A stretch of DNA of 64,000 nt. It comes from Eopsaltria australis (lineage: Eukaryota; Chordata; Aves; Passeriformes; Petroicidae). The stretch lies in contig JAVTVJ010000508.1 of assembly GCA_034509425.1 (NCBI GenBank), positions 1,302,001-1,366,000 of the forward strand, read 5' to 3'. Positions 13,372 to 25,545 of this stretch are shown here, in pieces (positions within the stretch are counted from its first letter, which is position 1; every line of letters begins with the position of its first letter). Position numbers and translations under genes: made by a program. Below the pieces are notes generated by a model that did no database searches, had not been told where the DNA came from, and worked only from the letters and a program-made list of their open reading frames with translations.

Positions 13372-13746
13372 TAATGCTTTAGGTCTGATAACTTAGCCTG
13401 GTTTCTTGGTGTCCAACAGGCCAGGAGACTAAACACCCCAGAAACTGTAGAGTTAGGAAACCAAACACTCTATTGTCGTAAGCACTCAAGGTCTCCTAGC
13501 AGGACAGATTCTGTAAACTAGAAGTTAGCCCACCCCACCCCCTTATTGGGCCCTCTTGTTAGATATGCTAATGCGTAAGGTCTTTAATTGTATACTCGAC
13601 TCGGGGGAAAGAGACCATTGCAACATGTTCTACCTGGGCAACGTGATGCATCACATGGGATCCTATTAAAATACTGAGGTAAACAACCCCCAACCCTCTA
13701 ACCATGTCTGGGCTTTTTCTTTCCTAAGACCTGGAAAAAGGCATCA
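13372..13746 (+). mobile_element. LTR-like retroelement end, copy B (plus strand)
   Basis: A 375-bp block starting TAATGC (a one-base change from TGATGC in copy A) and ending GGCATCA. It is the reverse-orientation relative of 7637-8007, with the same TATA-like CCTATTAAAATAC near 13661-13673 and the same sequence after it. The right end is sharp: similarity to copy A stops at CATCA. The five or six bases on either side do not match, so no target duplication supports a complete solo LTR. It is non-coding and presumably inactive. The family is not named because I cannot run a repeat search. Confidence 0.7.
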
Positions 13747-14399
13747 TTACTATTAGTATTCGTCTGAGCTTATGTCCTCGGTTAAGCTCTACCTGTGAAT
13801 TCACTCTCAAACTGATAATTATGACAAAATCCATCTTACACCTGTAAACCAAGAAATACTGCTGCTCATGAGGCCCCCTGAGACACCCACAACAAATATC
13901 ATAAAGCAGCTCTATTAGTTAGCTTAGAACCTTTCCCAAAATTTATTTGCCAATATACCTGCAGTAAACTTAGAGGTTTATTCGGCAGAAATATTATCAT
14001 TCCTTCGTAGCCTGTTTGGAACTGCTTTTATATAGAGCTGAACACAGTGGGGCTGTGGCCACTGAGTGACATGTCCTTGTCTAGAGGTAGACACATAAGA
14101 GACAGGTCATTTGCCTAAATAATCTAGAGACATCTATAATGCTAAGAATTAAGATGAAAGCACAAGACTCCAAGGATAGAGATCCCACAGCTCTCTGTGT
14201 GATCTGTTCCTGTGTTTAAACATTTTCATGGTAAAAATTGTGCAGTTCGTGAAAAATTTTAAAAATTTCCTACACTGCAGTCTTGTGACTGGAGTCTCTC
14301 ATCCTTTTAATGTGTGGCCCTTGAAGAGATTTTAGCTTGTCCTCTCTGCACTATCACATTAAACAAGTTTTTTTAAGATGTCCTCAAATCTTTTCCTGT
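13747..14399. other. Non-coding, no recognised feature
   Basis: AT-rich sequence between LTR copy B and the first CR1 fragment. The right part (about 14280-14400) may be a more decayed piece of the CR1 copy, but I cannot align it convincingly. Confidence 0.5.
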
Positions 14400-14815
14400 C
14401 TTAACCAGCCTCTCTTTACACATTGTGCGTTGTGGTCCCTTATCATCTTGCAAGTCTCCCCTGGCCATGCTCCAATGTGTCCACGTCATTGTTGTTGGGA
14501 GGAGAAATGGTAAGTACTCCAAATGTGGTCTTACAAGTGCCAGAGAGAGGGAGAGAGGGGAAAAAGCACTTAGACTAACCTGATGGCTACACTCAGTTGA
14601 GATGTCCCACTGGCTTGTGTTCAATTTGTTGTGGACTGATTCCCGCCAAGTTGATACGTTTGTTTATTTGGTTTTTTGGTTTTTTTGTCTTTTGGCAAAG
14701 CTGCTTTTAAGACAGTCAACCCCCAATCTGTGCTGCTTGGGTTATGTTGTCCTCGGTGCTGTACTTTGTGCTTGCTGCAAAATACCACATTTTACTGATG
14801 TTAACTGTTTTTTAC
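14400..14815 (-). mobile_element. CR1 LINE fragment (3-prime part of ORF2 region), minus strand
   Basis: Several blocks match the bird CR1 retrotransposon in antisense order: GTGGTCCCTTATCATCTT, then AGTACTCCAAATGTGGTCTT followed by ACAAGTGCC near 14514-14544, then CCACTGGCTTGTGTTCA and TTGTGGACTGATTCC near 14607-14643, then a decayed CCCCCAATCTGTGCTGCTT segment near 14720-14740 and GTGCTGTACTTTGTGCTTGC beyond it. CR1 is a non-LTR retrotransposon of sauropsids whose copies are usually 5-prime truncated. This copy is also missing the 3-prime tip, is interrupted by indels (including a T-rich insertion near 14660-14690) and has no usable reverse transcriptase frame. It is old and inactive. Confidence 0.8.
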
Positions 14816-14898
14816 TATACTGAAACTGAATTTCTTCATGTGGGGAGAAGACCTTTGCTGCCTCTTCAGTGTGGAATTGAAAACAATATCTGTAGCAG

Positions 14899-14915
14899 TA
14901 GATAGATAGATAGAT

Positions 14916-14955
<40 letters not shown>
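14899..14955 (+). repeat. (GATA)n microsatellite
   Basis: About 14 GATA units with one interruption (GATGATA) near 14914-14918. It is a typical tetranucleotide microsatellite, likely polymorphic, and lies between the two CR1 fragments. Confidence 0.97.
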
Positions 14956-15572
14956 CCAAAATTAAATCATGCAAGCTTTGTAAAATACAAGTTGATTATC
15001 TCAGAAAACCAGTAATTGCATTTCCCATCCTGGTAAACACATGGATGGGGTTGCCTTAAAATAAATGTTTTCATTAGCTAATCAACTGGAAGAAATGTTT
15101 TCAGGATGGCTTATGGAATATGCTTGGCTCATTCTTTCAACCTCCTTCACCCAACTCTCTTGTAAGTCTTAAGTTGCAAAGCAAAGTAGCCAGGAAGGAA
15201 AATGTAATCATAAAAAACACCTAATAAAAAAGCACAAATAGACAGAAAGAAGAAAGAACAGAAGCTGCAGCATTTCAGTGCAGGTATTCATACACAAGAT
15301 TTGGTACAAAGTTGATAAGCTGCCAAATGTAATTATACTCAACACCACAACCTACTCTGGTCTCTGCAGTTTTGAGGCATTTGATCACAACCAAGATTTC
15401 TCTTATTTTCAATAGGAGAAAGCTATAGTGTCTTTGGATGCAAACTGGTGGATCTGCCTTAGAAAGGAGTCGGTGAGCACAAAGCTTGTATGACATGTCA
15501 CCACTTGATACATTGCTCATAACAAGGAATAAAAAACTCTGACAGATGCTATTACAAAGGCATTATCCACAG
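14956..15572. other. Non-coding, no recognised feature
   Basis: AT-rich sequence between the GATA repeat and the second CR1 fragment. The 81-codon minus-strand frame at 15275-15520 has no recognisable motif. Confidence 0.5.
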
Positions 15573-15686
15573 TTTCATAGAAGCATGGAATGGTTTGGGT
15601 TGGAAGGGGCTTTAAAGATCACCAGTTTCAGCCAGCCTGCCATGGACTGGGGCATTTACCACTAGACCAGATTGCTCAAGTCAATG
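15573..15686 (-). mobile_element. CR1 LINE 3-prime tip, minus strand
   Basis: Reading left to right, the block starts with CATAGAAGCATGGAATGG, continues with TTTGGGTTGGAAGGGGC and AAAGATCACC, and ends with ACTAGACCAGATTGCTCAAG. This is the antisense of the CR1 3-prime untranslated end including its short terminal repeat (degenerate ATTCTATG units at the left edge). The element therefore runs right to left, with its 3-prime end at 15573. About 115 bp remain, consistent with the strong 5-prime truncation usual for CR1. Confidence 0.92.
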
Positions 15687-18600
15687 GTGTTTTGCTCTGT
15701 AACCCTAAGAGACCAACACGTGTGAATGAAAAGTGCCAGCGTAGCATTAGAAGATACTAGGCACTGATTTCTATGCACTGAAAACCATTAAAAAATCTAG
15801 AAATAAAACCTTCCAATTTTTCATCATCTGTTTCCCTAATATTATTTATTTGTAACTTATTCTCAGGGAGTTATGCTTTTTCTTTCTTTGTTGCTTGTCC
15901 TGGATTTTAGCCAAAGTCAAAACTTATAAGCAGGATAGGCCCTGAAATGAAGACGTCTGAGTCATTCCTTGTACAATAGAAATTCAGGCTGAAAAGGCTT
16001 ATAAAAAACATTTACATAATGCTTTTCTTAGGAAAAAAAAATCAGAATATATAAGTCCTGTTTAAAAATTCTAGACACAAAAGCAGATGTTGATGTCAGT
16101 GTAGGTTGCATTCAGTAAAACCCATTTTCTTTGCTGAAGCACCATATAATGTTACTCAAAATTTTTATTCCTCAAATAATTAATGTTGTAGATCAGGCTC
16201 CTCTCTCCAATGTAACTCCAGTTATGCCTTACTCCAAAATACTGAACCTAGCACAGGCTCCATAAAAGATTGTTTCTTAAAGTCCATGATTTGGCTTTAA
16301 CTTCTCAGGCATGAGTAAAAGTTCTGATTGAAAGCAGGGGAATAGGACCACCTTTTGAAAATGTGTTGGCAATTTTTTGTTTTAATTGAGGCAAAATATT
16401 CTGAAGTTCAGATGGCATGAATTAAAGCACTCATTGTGAGGAAAAATTGCATGATTTAGAAACTAGCAGAGAAATTGACAGAAATATTTTGATAGAGGAT
16501 TTAAACTTTTATCTAGTTTGGGAGTGATAAGGTGAAGGCAAGGTGAAAAAGAAGGAAAGGTGAAGGCAAAGAAGAAGAAGGAAAGAGTGTCCAGAAGACT
16601 TGGTAGTCTGTCTTTAAGTGGTCTGAATTCTAAAGCACTTAGAACTCAGTTACTGCTGCTTTAAAAATAAAGGACCTCCTTTCAGTGCTTTCACTTGAGT
16701 TAGAGAAGATTTACTTAGAAGCCGCAGTATTCCCCTGATGAAGAAAATTCAAAGCTATTTCAACTGCCCAAGCTCTAGAGTAAGGTAAGAAACACAGAAC
16801 TGTGATGCTTCAGACCTGGTACTTTCAAAAAGCTTTTTTTTTAATTTAATTGAAACTGCCCTTAGAATCTGAGATACCTGGAATGGAAGCCATCTGAGGG
16901 CTACTTATAATTTCCTGATCCTGTGGACTGCATTAAGCTGGTCCAGCAAGTCACAAATTATTGTATCTTTTGTCCCAACTACTAGCAACAGCAAGTGAAA
17001 TTGATAAATTCTTATCAATTTGGGTTGAAAAACGATGTAGAGACAGTTTAGAATTATATTCTTTCAGCAGCAAGAACTTCGTCCAGCACAGAAAATAAGA
17101 GCACAACCACACTGAAAGGACTCTACCACTTCAGCATCCTAAATTCACAATAAATGCCAACTGTGTTGTTATGTCTCTCTTTTTTGAACATCCTCTACAA
17201 AATCAAGCAACCTTTCCGAACACTTGCATGTCTTGACATGCCATCCAGCAGAAAACCTGCTGTACTTACAGACAACTTGCAGACATTTACTCAGAGACCT
17301 AAATGTATCAAGAGATTGAGAACAAAGACTTCCTAAGCCAGGCTGAAAAGGTGTGTCTAAAGGCATCACTCTCTTAGCCATGCATAATGTCTGTGCAGCT
17401 CTGAAACACATACCTCTGCAGATCATGAAACCACTGCAAGCACACAGGCTACTATCACTACTTTTCTTAAAAATAAATTTTTAAGAAGTGCAGAAACAAA
17501 GAATTTGGGGTAGAAAAAAAAGGGAAAATGGATAGAAGAAGAGATAATGTTACCTTCCATCACTTATGACTCAATCTACAGAAATGTGAGACATATTTTT
17601 TCGATTATTTTAGGCTACAGAGTAATAGGCATAAGTAGCTACTTCGAAGCCACAGAATGAAATCAGTGAATTCAATGGTTGATTTGGTCATTATCTGGTC
17701 ATTATTTGGTGATATCTATATATGAACTGGGTCCTGGCACCTGAGTGCACAGAACTCAGCCGGAATGTAGGTCATTATTTACCTGGTTGTGATACTTAGC
17801 AAAATTAGAGTCTGTTCACAACAGACCTGAAAAAACCATCAATAAGCTAAATGAAGCAGGTATTTCCATAAACAGCTTGAGACATTGATGGCCTCCTGCT
17901 TAAAAATGTTTCAGTTCATATTCATACATGCATTTCACTGAAGCTCTGTTCTGATGCTTGGTCTGTCATAATGGTCTCTAATTGGATTCATGGTGATTAC
18001 AGACTTTCCATGACCATCTTTCAATCAATCTATTCAAAAGAAAAGTGTCTTTTTCTTGTCTCACTTAAGATGGACCTGAATATCAACAAGGGAAACTGCA
18101 GACATTTTATCCATTATTAATAGCAGAGGTTTTAATTTTAAAATTAATGTTGACTCACAGAGTTTCTTTGGTTAGCAAAATTAAAAACTGGGACCTATAT
18201 AATAACTCCTATCTAATTATATCCATATCACTTATTAAGAGCAGCTCCCTAATAACTACTCTAGCCCCTTAGCGCTTTTCTCTGGTTTAAGAATAAGAAA
18301 AATTGATCCTAGCTAAAGGACTGAAACAGGGCTCAAAATGGCACCTGTGTTTTGCAATAACAAAAGGACCAGTCACTTCAGCGAGAGCCAGCTTACCTTA
18401 TGTGATGTAAAAGATGAGGGTAAACACAGCAGTTCAACTTCATGTAAATTCCAGATTAAGGCTGAAAATGAGGGCCTCAATTAATTTTCTAAACACAGGC
18501 AACTGGGACCAAGTGAACTGCAGGTACAATACAGGAGGAAAAGGTTCCGTGTGCCTTCCTGGACTATCAGCTGAAAGTGAGACCAGTTGCCATTTACCAT

Positions 18601-19304
18601 CTAAACTGTTACAAATTCCTATGTTTAGACAACTGAATCAAGCTCTGAGTATGTACCACTAGTGAAGGGGGGCATCTACAATAGTAATTTGGGATCGAGT
18701 CAACACAGTCAGGGCAGTCTGAAGGGCTGTTCTGAACACCCTGACATGGACATCTGGTGACTGAACCATTTTCTGGACTGCTTCAGATACAGAGGCACCA
18801 TTTTTCACCCTAAATATAGGGATTAATACCATTTTGTCCTAGAGTAAGTTAGGTATGAATTTGGAAACAAAGTTATGTATGTCCTTCTGAAGATATCATT
18901 GTTTCTGGAAAAGAAGCTGGAGGCCAAGAATAGTGCCCACAGTGTCTACAACGTCATCAGATTCCTACTGAATCACACACCAAGACACCACAAAGTAGGT
19001 GTCTAGACCTACAGACATGGCTCTGTGTGTTCAGGGGATAATTATGTAATTTTCAGGCCATGTAATGGTGGGAAATAGCACCATTAGGTGCTAAGAGACT
19101 GAGTGATTATTTTTTAAAGCCACTAAGGGTTCTAGTAAGGATTGTGTGGAAAAGAAATCTCATTTCAAAAGACCAGAGAAAGGAAAATTTTCCATTTAAA
19201 GAAGACAGAAAGGAGGAGCCAAGTATTACAAGCTGAGTTAAGTACAGTCCTTGCTATACAGTTGGGCAGGTCATCATACCATTAGCACCTGCAAAGCAAT
19301 GAGG
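15687..19304. other. AT-rich non-coding stretch, no gene recognised
   Basis: No convincing gene or repeat is visible. Purine-rich sequence with imperfect GGTGAAGGCAA repeats lies near 16530-16590. Open frames are at most 85 codons and look random. Confidence 0.55.
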
Positions 19305-19330
19305 AAATCCACATCAGCCGATGTGGATTT
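19305..19330. repeat. Perfect 11-bp inverted repeat (hairpin)
   Basis: AAATCCACATC at 19305-19315 and GATGTGGATTT at 19320-19330 are exact reverse complements separated by the 4-base loop AGCC. No U-run follows, and in a vertebrate genome this is not a terminator. It could be a local inverted duplication or a dyad protein-binding site, and I cannot tell which. Confidence 0.85.
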
Positions 19331-19939
19331 GTCAACAACAAATAACATCTAGCTAATCCAATTTCCTTCCACAGCAGGATGGCAGGTTATGTGGACAGAA
19401 AAACATTCTGTCTCATGAAATTCTCATAAACTAGTAATGTAATGTCAGCCTAACTTATGATAGAACATAAAACGCTCAAGAACTGCAATTATCAATAGTT
19501 CACTGTTAAGACGGAAGAATGTATGAGAAAGAATTTTTCATTAGTCATTTCTATAGTTCTATTACATATTTTCATTAAATAATTGAACGACAGAGCAATG
19601 AGTTTACTCATGAAGTTTGCTGCTAATACCACAATAAGAGGGACAGCCAGTATATTGAAGAATTTAAACTACATTCAAAACAGGCCTGTTAACTTTGAGG
19701 AATGGAATAAATAAAAAGATTAAAAAGCAGACCCATAGGAAGTACTACAGCTGAGCAGGAATAGTCAAATGCGTAAATAACATTCGGAAAAGAAACGCCT
19801 GGGGACCCCAAGGCTGCAATGTCATGCTACTGTGAAATGATGAGCAGCATAAGTAGATGTAGAAAGGGAGTATGGCCTCCAAAATATACGTAATCATCTC
19901 ACTGTGTATCAGTGCATTAAATATTGAAAATGTACCTCA
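19331..19939. other. Non-coding, no recognised feature
   Basis: AT-rich sequence between the hairpin and the decayed LTR. Nothing recognisable. Confidence 0.5.
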
Positions 19940-20345
19940 CTGAAGTATGGTCTTGATTTTGTCTGGGACAGAGCTAATTTTTTCACAGGACTTATGAGGG
20001 GGTGAAGCCTGGAGTTCTGTGGGTGTGCTGAGGTTGTTAATTAATACCACCTAAATCATCATGGGTACTCTTGCTTCTGGGAAGGAGTGGTGTGGCTTAG
20101 GGTGGTGGGCAAAGTGTGGTAGGTGGAGGGTCTGTCTGCCATTGTTTTTCATTGTCCCAAGCTTGGTGAGCATTTTTGCATGTAAATTGCCTTCCCTTTG
20201 TACATTTTTGTTATTTGTGTTGTTGCTGTTACTGTTTTCTAATTTTGTTGCTGTTTCCAGCAAAGCATTCTCATCTCAGTCCGTGATCTTTGCCTTTTAT
20301 GTCTCCCACCATTTGGGGCAGGGGTGCATCTTGTATTTTGGGTTT
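19940..20345 (+). mobile_element. Decayed avian ERVL-like LTR, plus strand
   Basis: The left part (TTGATTTTGTCTGGGACAGA then GCTAATTTTTTCACAGG, about 19951-19990) resembles the beginning of avian ERVL-type LTRs. The right part (CATCTCAGTCCGTGATCTTTG followed by a CTTTTATGTCTCCCACCATT-type segment near 20270-20315) resembles their U5 end. Between them is T-rich sequence with GTTGTTGCTGTTACTG. The terminal CA is not clear, so both borders are approximate. The overlapping open frames on both strands are non-functional by-products. Assignment is from memory of LTR consensus and is moderate. Confidence 0.55.
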
Positions 20346-21794
20346 TCTTAGGGGGAATACTGTACTGGGGGATACTGTTCCTAAATCACTAGTATCATAT
20401 TCAATGTGGAATGCCATCATCAATAAAAATGTGGACCAGCTGCTTAGCCTAGAGGAAAAGAAGACAGTTTTCAGAGTAGAAATAAATATTCTCCAAGGAA
20501 AGGGTAAGAGAGAAGTGAACTTGGTTAGCCTGAAGAAGAGAAGGTGGAGGGAAGGTTTGTCACCATTCTTGGCATCTCTATTGTGCTGCCTGCTGCAAGG
20601 AGAGCACAAACAACCAAGTTTGGCAAGTTCATAGCAAGCAGGACAAATTGAGGGCTTAAACTGAAGCATAGGAGGTTTAGTGCCTCTTCAGGAACCTCCC
20701 AGTAATAACACAGAAAATAAGTAAATTCCAGTAATTTTGGGAAAGAATAACATAGAAAATTATATTTTCACATCTTTTAAACAGGTAAATGTAAGAAATA
20801 CAATAATGAAGATGAATAAAAGGAAAAATATTATGTCTAGCAACATTATTTTGATCATCAGAAAGAAGAACAGGGAAAATAATGGGTCACAGATGTTAAT
20901 AGGCTAATATATTTTATTTAATTAATATCCAACATTTTTGTGTGTATTTAAGGAGTTTTTCACATCCTTAATAAACTACAGTGTCTAATTAATGTAAACA
21001 CTTCTATTCAGGAGATATTTTATTCTAATTAAGTGATTATGATGGAAGAAACTGAACAGCAACAAATGAGCATCTTCAGTGCTCACTCAAGAGTTCAAAT
21101 GTGCTTTCCCTAGTTGCTGTATTTGATCTGAAAGAAAAATGGAGACACCTCAAGCAAAGATATAATGGATTTTCTTTAAAATAAAAGAAATCTTACACGG
21201 TTTTTTAGAATCTCCATTTAGTTTTAGAATATAGCTACTTCATAGTTGATTACTTTCAGTATTTCTTACATACATGAAGGCAGCTTTTTTTTCTAAAGTT
21301 TTGAGCCAGTCCTTTGCAAGCAGAAGGAAGGATTTTCTGCTAGTTAGTTTTTGAAAGTCTCAATTGTAGCCACTGATTGGTACACTATTATTGTTTGTCA
21401 GATGTTCTGACCAAGACCGAAAAACATAGAAACATCTACTGTAACAATAAAAAGAAGGAAGCAAAATATGTCTCCTACACAAAGGACTTACTGCTCTTTT
21501 ACCATGATAACAATTATCTGTTTTATTCAAATTCATTATCAGTAGTTCTGAAAGCTGAGTGCAGACCAAAGATGACTAAACCACAATGTATATTAGATAC
21601 GAAGTTATTAAAAAATACTTGAAATGTAACATATCTCCAAGACTGAAGTCTTTGAAACCAATTTGGTTCTTTTCTCTCTGTTCTAATATATAGCTTGAGC
21701 TGTACAGAACATGATCCATACAAACTGTGCACTACATACAGTTAACCACTATTCTGAAGATTAGCAAAATAAAGCATAATAAAATAATATCAAC

Positions 21795-21812
21795 CAGCAG
21801 CAGCAGCAGCAG
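21795..21812 (+). repeat. (CAG)6 trinucleotide run
   Basis: Six uninterrupted CAG units in non-coding context. It is short and unremarkable in length. Confidence 0.95.
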
Positions 21813-22119
21813 CAAATAAACCCATTTCCACAGCAAGATGCTGCAAATGTTTCAGGAAATATAGAACATTTCAGTTATAGGTCAAATGAGCAATATTGTG
21901 CTGTGCTATCCAGGTTGAAATTAGCTTCCCATTTTTCATCTCCATCTTCACAACCTACAGAAAACCATCTAATACAACAGGACTTTTGTATGTCATCATA
22001 GAAGTCTGAGAACTTTCCCTCCAAAAAAAGCTTTGATTTAAATCACAAGTGCACTTTATACTGTGCAATCTTCCTCTCTTCCATTGAGTTTGTACTGTTC
22101 AAACAGATACATTTTGGCT

Positions 22120-22161
22120 AAAAACAAATTGTGGAGAGTTTAAAACAAATTGTGGAGAGTT
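22120..22161 (+). repeat. 21-bp tandem duplication
   Basis: Two adjacent 21-base units differ only at their first base. The shared part begins AAAACAAATTG and ends TGGAGAGTT. It appears to be a recent local duplication in non-coding DNA. Confidence 0.95.
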
Positions 22162-25033
22162 TCTTATGGTTTGGTGTTTTTTCTTTTTAATGGAGAAATC
22201 AAAATACCTTTTTTGTAAGAATAAGCCTCCCAAAACTTGTGTTGAGTCTTTTTTTTTTAATTTCTTTTCTTTGTTTTTTTTTTTTAAGGTTTAGTAAAGG
22301 TCAATGTGACAAAGCCAGGACCATGGCTTCCCATATATTAAACACTAAAATACTGCAAAACCCTACAGTCTCTGAGTTTATCAAAGACTGAAAAATTACG
22401 TTTAGTTTTCCTCAGGCTTTTTTATTGCAACAAAGAACAGTTTTCACAGAAGAACATATCTAGCCACTCCAATAATCTTTATTAGCAAATATACATAGAA
22501 AAATGTTGTGGTTATTAAAAAAAAAATTTCTTTGATTCAGCATATTTTAATAATCTGGTGTGCAACGTGCAAGGTTGTTTTGTTTGTTTTGCTAAAGAAA
22601 TTCTCCAAATGTCTAGGGAAAAATAAGGAAATACTCCTTATGAATAATGCTACTAGTAAGAATGTAAGAAGAAGCTGGGTTACATGTTAGAGACAAGAAT
22701 CACTGTAGTGTATCATCCACAGTTTGAGGAAGGCAGCTTTAGTGTTCACTCAGCCTTGCTTCCCAAGTAGAAACAAAGAGATGGTGGGAAATTATAAACT
22801 CTCAGTATATCCCTCTTGTGGTTAGGTTTTCTCCTAGCTGTCTTGCAACACCTACCTTGTGTAGCCTTACTAATTTTGAAGACTAGCTTTTTACTTCGTA
22901 TGACTCCATGAGAAAACTAAGGATCCAATTTGGAAATTTGGAGCTGGGTCAGTTAAACTGTGTCATTTAATGAAATTTAAAAAATTATGCTATTCTGAAT
23001 TCCAAAGTACCCAAAAGCATTCTATGAAAGACTTCACTGAAATTCTCACCAAAAGACTAAAAATAGTTCTATCAGTAGAACTAACTGCATAATTTTTGTA
23101 TTGCCACAAAATTTACTGTTAAAAGAAGTTCCGAAATCCTGTTTTAATATTTAAACCTAGATTATTTTGCACTAGATTCCCAGCCTTACTAAAATTATTC
23201 TGTGTTTGTAGTGTTATTGGCTGAAATATATGAGTAGTTTAAATTTATAAGCATCAATTAATAGCAGTATTTTTTTGCTACTAACACACTTGCTGCAAGT
23301 GATTTCCTGGCATTGATGTGTGGCACATATGCTTCTTCTAAGAATAACTAAGAAACAATCTGCCTAGAAATTATCTACCCCTGGCTCTATAAAGGACTGT
23401 TCATCTATATTACCAAAACTGACAGCTGGTTCTAGCCTATTTACAAAAAAACCCCAAAGCCCACTATTTTCATTACTGTTGCTGTTATCATGCAGACACT
23501 TAAAAGAATGCAAATTCTATCAAAGAATCAGCTTAGCATAACCATTCCTGTAATGAAATGTTATCATTCTATATAATTTTATGCAAACTACATGATTAAA
23601 CTGTATAACAAACCCAATAGTTATATCCATTGCTGACTTTATGACTAAGTAACTTGTACTCATGTCTCACATGCATGCTTCGCAACAAAAAAGCTATTTG
23701 CCATCCATCACAAAAGATTGTAATATATTTTTGGGCACATGGTGTTACGCAGGTGTCTACTGGCCATTAAACTGGCTTCCACATTTTGGACCCACATTGT
23801 GGACCTTGTTAAATATTTGCTACCTTATCTAAAGCACCCAATTTTCCACCAAATAACTTCTCTAATGAGTAGATGTCTGACTCTGGATCTGCATACACAC
23901 CAATAATATCATCATCATATCAGCCTGCTGCCTGCTAGCAGCTCACAAAAACTGTAATTTGATAGGGCATAAAGAAAAACAGCCCATGGAGGGAGACCTC
24001 AGTTAATTTTAATTCTGTAGTCACAATATAAGACAATCCACCTGAATTCCAATTTTGTATTTTCAAAGGAATGAGGCTGAGAAACGTGGCCTTTCTTCCA
24101 CGTGTACCTCAAATAAAACAGCATTTATTGTACCAGAGAAACAAATAGAAAACTTTTACATAATAGAATGCCCATGTCAGATGTAAGCATCTTGGAACTG
24201 AGTCCTAATTCCAGGGATAATTAGTTATAGAAAGGGAACCCCTTTCATTGGGAAGAACAAACAGATATTTACTTTATATATACTCCACTGTTCAGGAGAT
24301 TGTCTGAAGAGGCAAATTCCAATCTGTTCCCCAAAGCAGGCAAATGAGGATGTAAGCATATGTTTCTGCCACCTTACATAAACCTACAGAGAAGCAGACA
24401 AAAAAGGCAAAAGAAAGAAGCAGGTAAAGCTGTGCTTGCCTGTGTTTGACATGAAATGGGACTGACATGGCTTAGCAGGGAGACTTGCTCCTCTTGGCTG
24501 TTTAAGATCAAAGTATGGACCTGGCTATTCTAGATGGCAATTTAGAGCACTTTACAAAGGCATCGATCTAAACCATGCTCTCTCTTCCTTCTAGATAAAC
24601 CTAAATTAAACATATAAAGTAATACTGCCATTAGCAGGGCAATATTGGACAGCATGACAACTTTGGAGAGCAAGGCAGGAAAAAAAAGATACTACTTTCA
24701 CCCATAATATCTATTGTCTCTCTCACATTTTTTTCTAAATCTAAAAATAGGTATTGTTGATAGATATTTAGCACCCATCCCCTTCAAATCAATCTCTGAT
24801 GTGATAAATCTCACATCACCTGAGGAAATTATTTTTGCATAGATTCTCTTGATAAAGATGATCTTCAAGCCAACCATATAAAGCAGAGAGGATCTATTTT
24901 TTTGTCTATATGAATTCCATTATTCACAGAAAAAAATGTTAGTATAAAAGGTGGTGTTGCTCTGATTTTTGCAGTGTGCTGTGTTTATACTTTGTAGTAA
25001 AAGTTCTCATAGATTTTGTGTAAACATAGTCCA

Positions 25034-25295
25034 TGTTTATGTAACCGGCCAAAGATTGTTTTGTACTTTTGGTATTGTTTTTCATTCCTTTTCCTAAGGC
25101 GGAGAAGGTGATGGACTGTGTTCCTAACCTATGGAATTGGAGAGGTGGTAACCTCATTGTCCAATCCATGATTGTCTATGTAAAAATATATAAATGAAAG
25201 AATAAAGACAGGCTAGACTCTTCTTCTCTGGTCCGGCCTTGGTGGCACTGACCTGTTGAAAGTTGCCTGATTCTTTCATGTCTGACCATTCGACA
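25034..25295 (+). mobile_element. Short retroviral LTR (ERVK-like?), plus strand
   Basis: The block starts TGTTTATGTAACCGGCC and ends CCATTCGACA, with TG...CA-type ends about 262 bp apart. It contains a TATA-like ATATATAAATG near 25186-25196 followed closely by an AATAAAG polyadenylation signal near 25201-25207, the compact arrangement seen in short avian endogenous-retrovirus LTRs. CCTCATTGTCCAATCC upstream carries a CCAAT box (its reverse, ATTGG, is near 25136-25140). The flanks do not show an obvious target duplication. Downstream sequence may be viral leader, so it could be a 5-prime LTR rather than a solo LTR. Class assignment is tentative. Confidence 0.65.
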
Positions 25296-25545
25296 ACGTG
25301 GGTCCCAATTTAAGTATCTAAAAGCTATAAACATTAATTTAGGTCATCCTAAGCTCCCTTTATAGCTAGAGACCTTCAGAGTGACCACTGCATTGGAAGC
25401 CCAGGGGGAGACTCCCTTGTCAGAATCCTGGTGCTTGCTGTCACTTTTGGCACTTCAGATTAACCGGGATACATATCACATGGGAATGGGTGTCCCACCT
25501 ATCTTGCATCCCACCTGACAAGCACATGCAGGTGTTTGGATCTCA
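25296..25545 (+). other. Possible retroviral leader after the LTR
   Basis: Directly after the presumed LTR end comes ACGTGGGTCCCAATTTAAG, where a primer-binding site would be expected. I cannot match it confidently to a tRNA 3-prime end. The following 200 bp are more GC-rich than the surroundings (for example GGAAGCCCAGGGGGAGAC and ATTAACCGGGATACATA), then normal AT-rich DNA resumes. No gag frame is visible. This is inference from position and composition only. Confidence 0.35.

Larger units (their letters stand above)
20346..25033. other. AT-rich non-coding stretch, no gene recognised
   Basis: No coding gene or sizeable mobile element is visible. Contents include a (CAG)6 run at 21795-21812, a 21-bp tandem duplication at 22120-22161, and T-runs near 22243-22286. 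A canonical octamer ATGCAAAT occurs near 23509-23516 in a stretch that otherwise shows no repeat. Confidence 0.55.

Noticed and set aside
7637..13746. A single provirus bounded by copies A and B as its two LTRs
   Set aside because: The copies are in opposite orientation and the interior has no retroviral domain; proviral LTRs are direct repeats.
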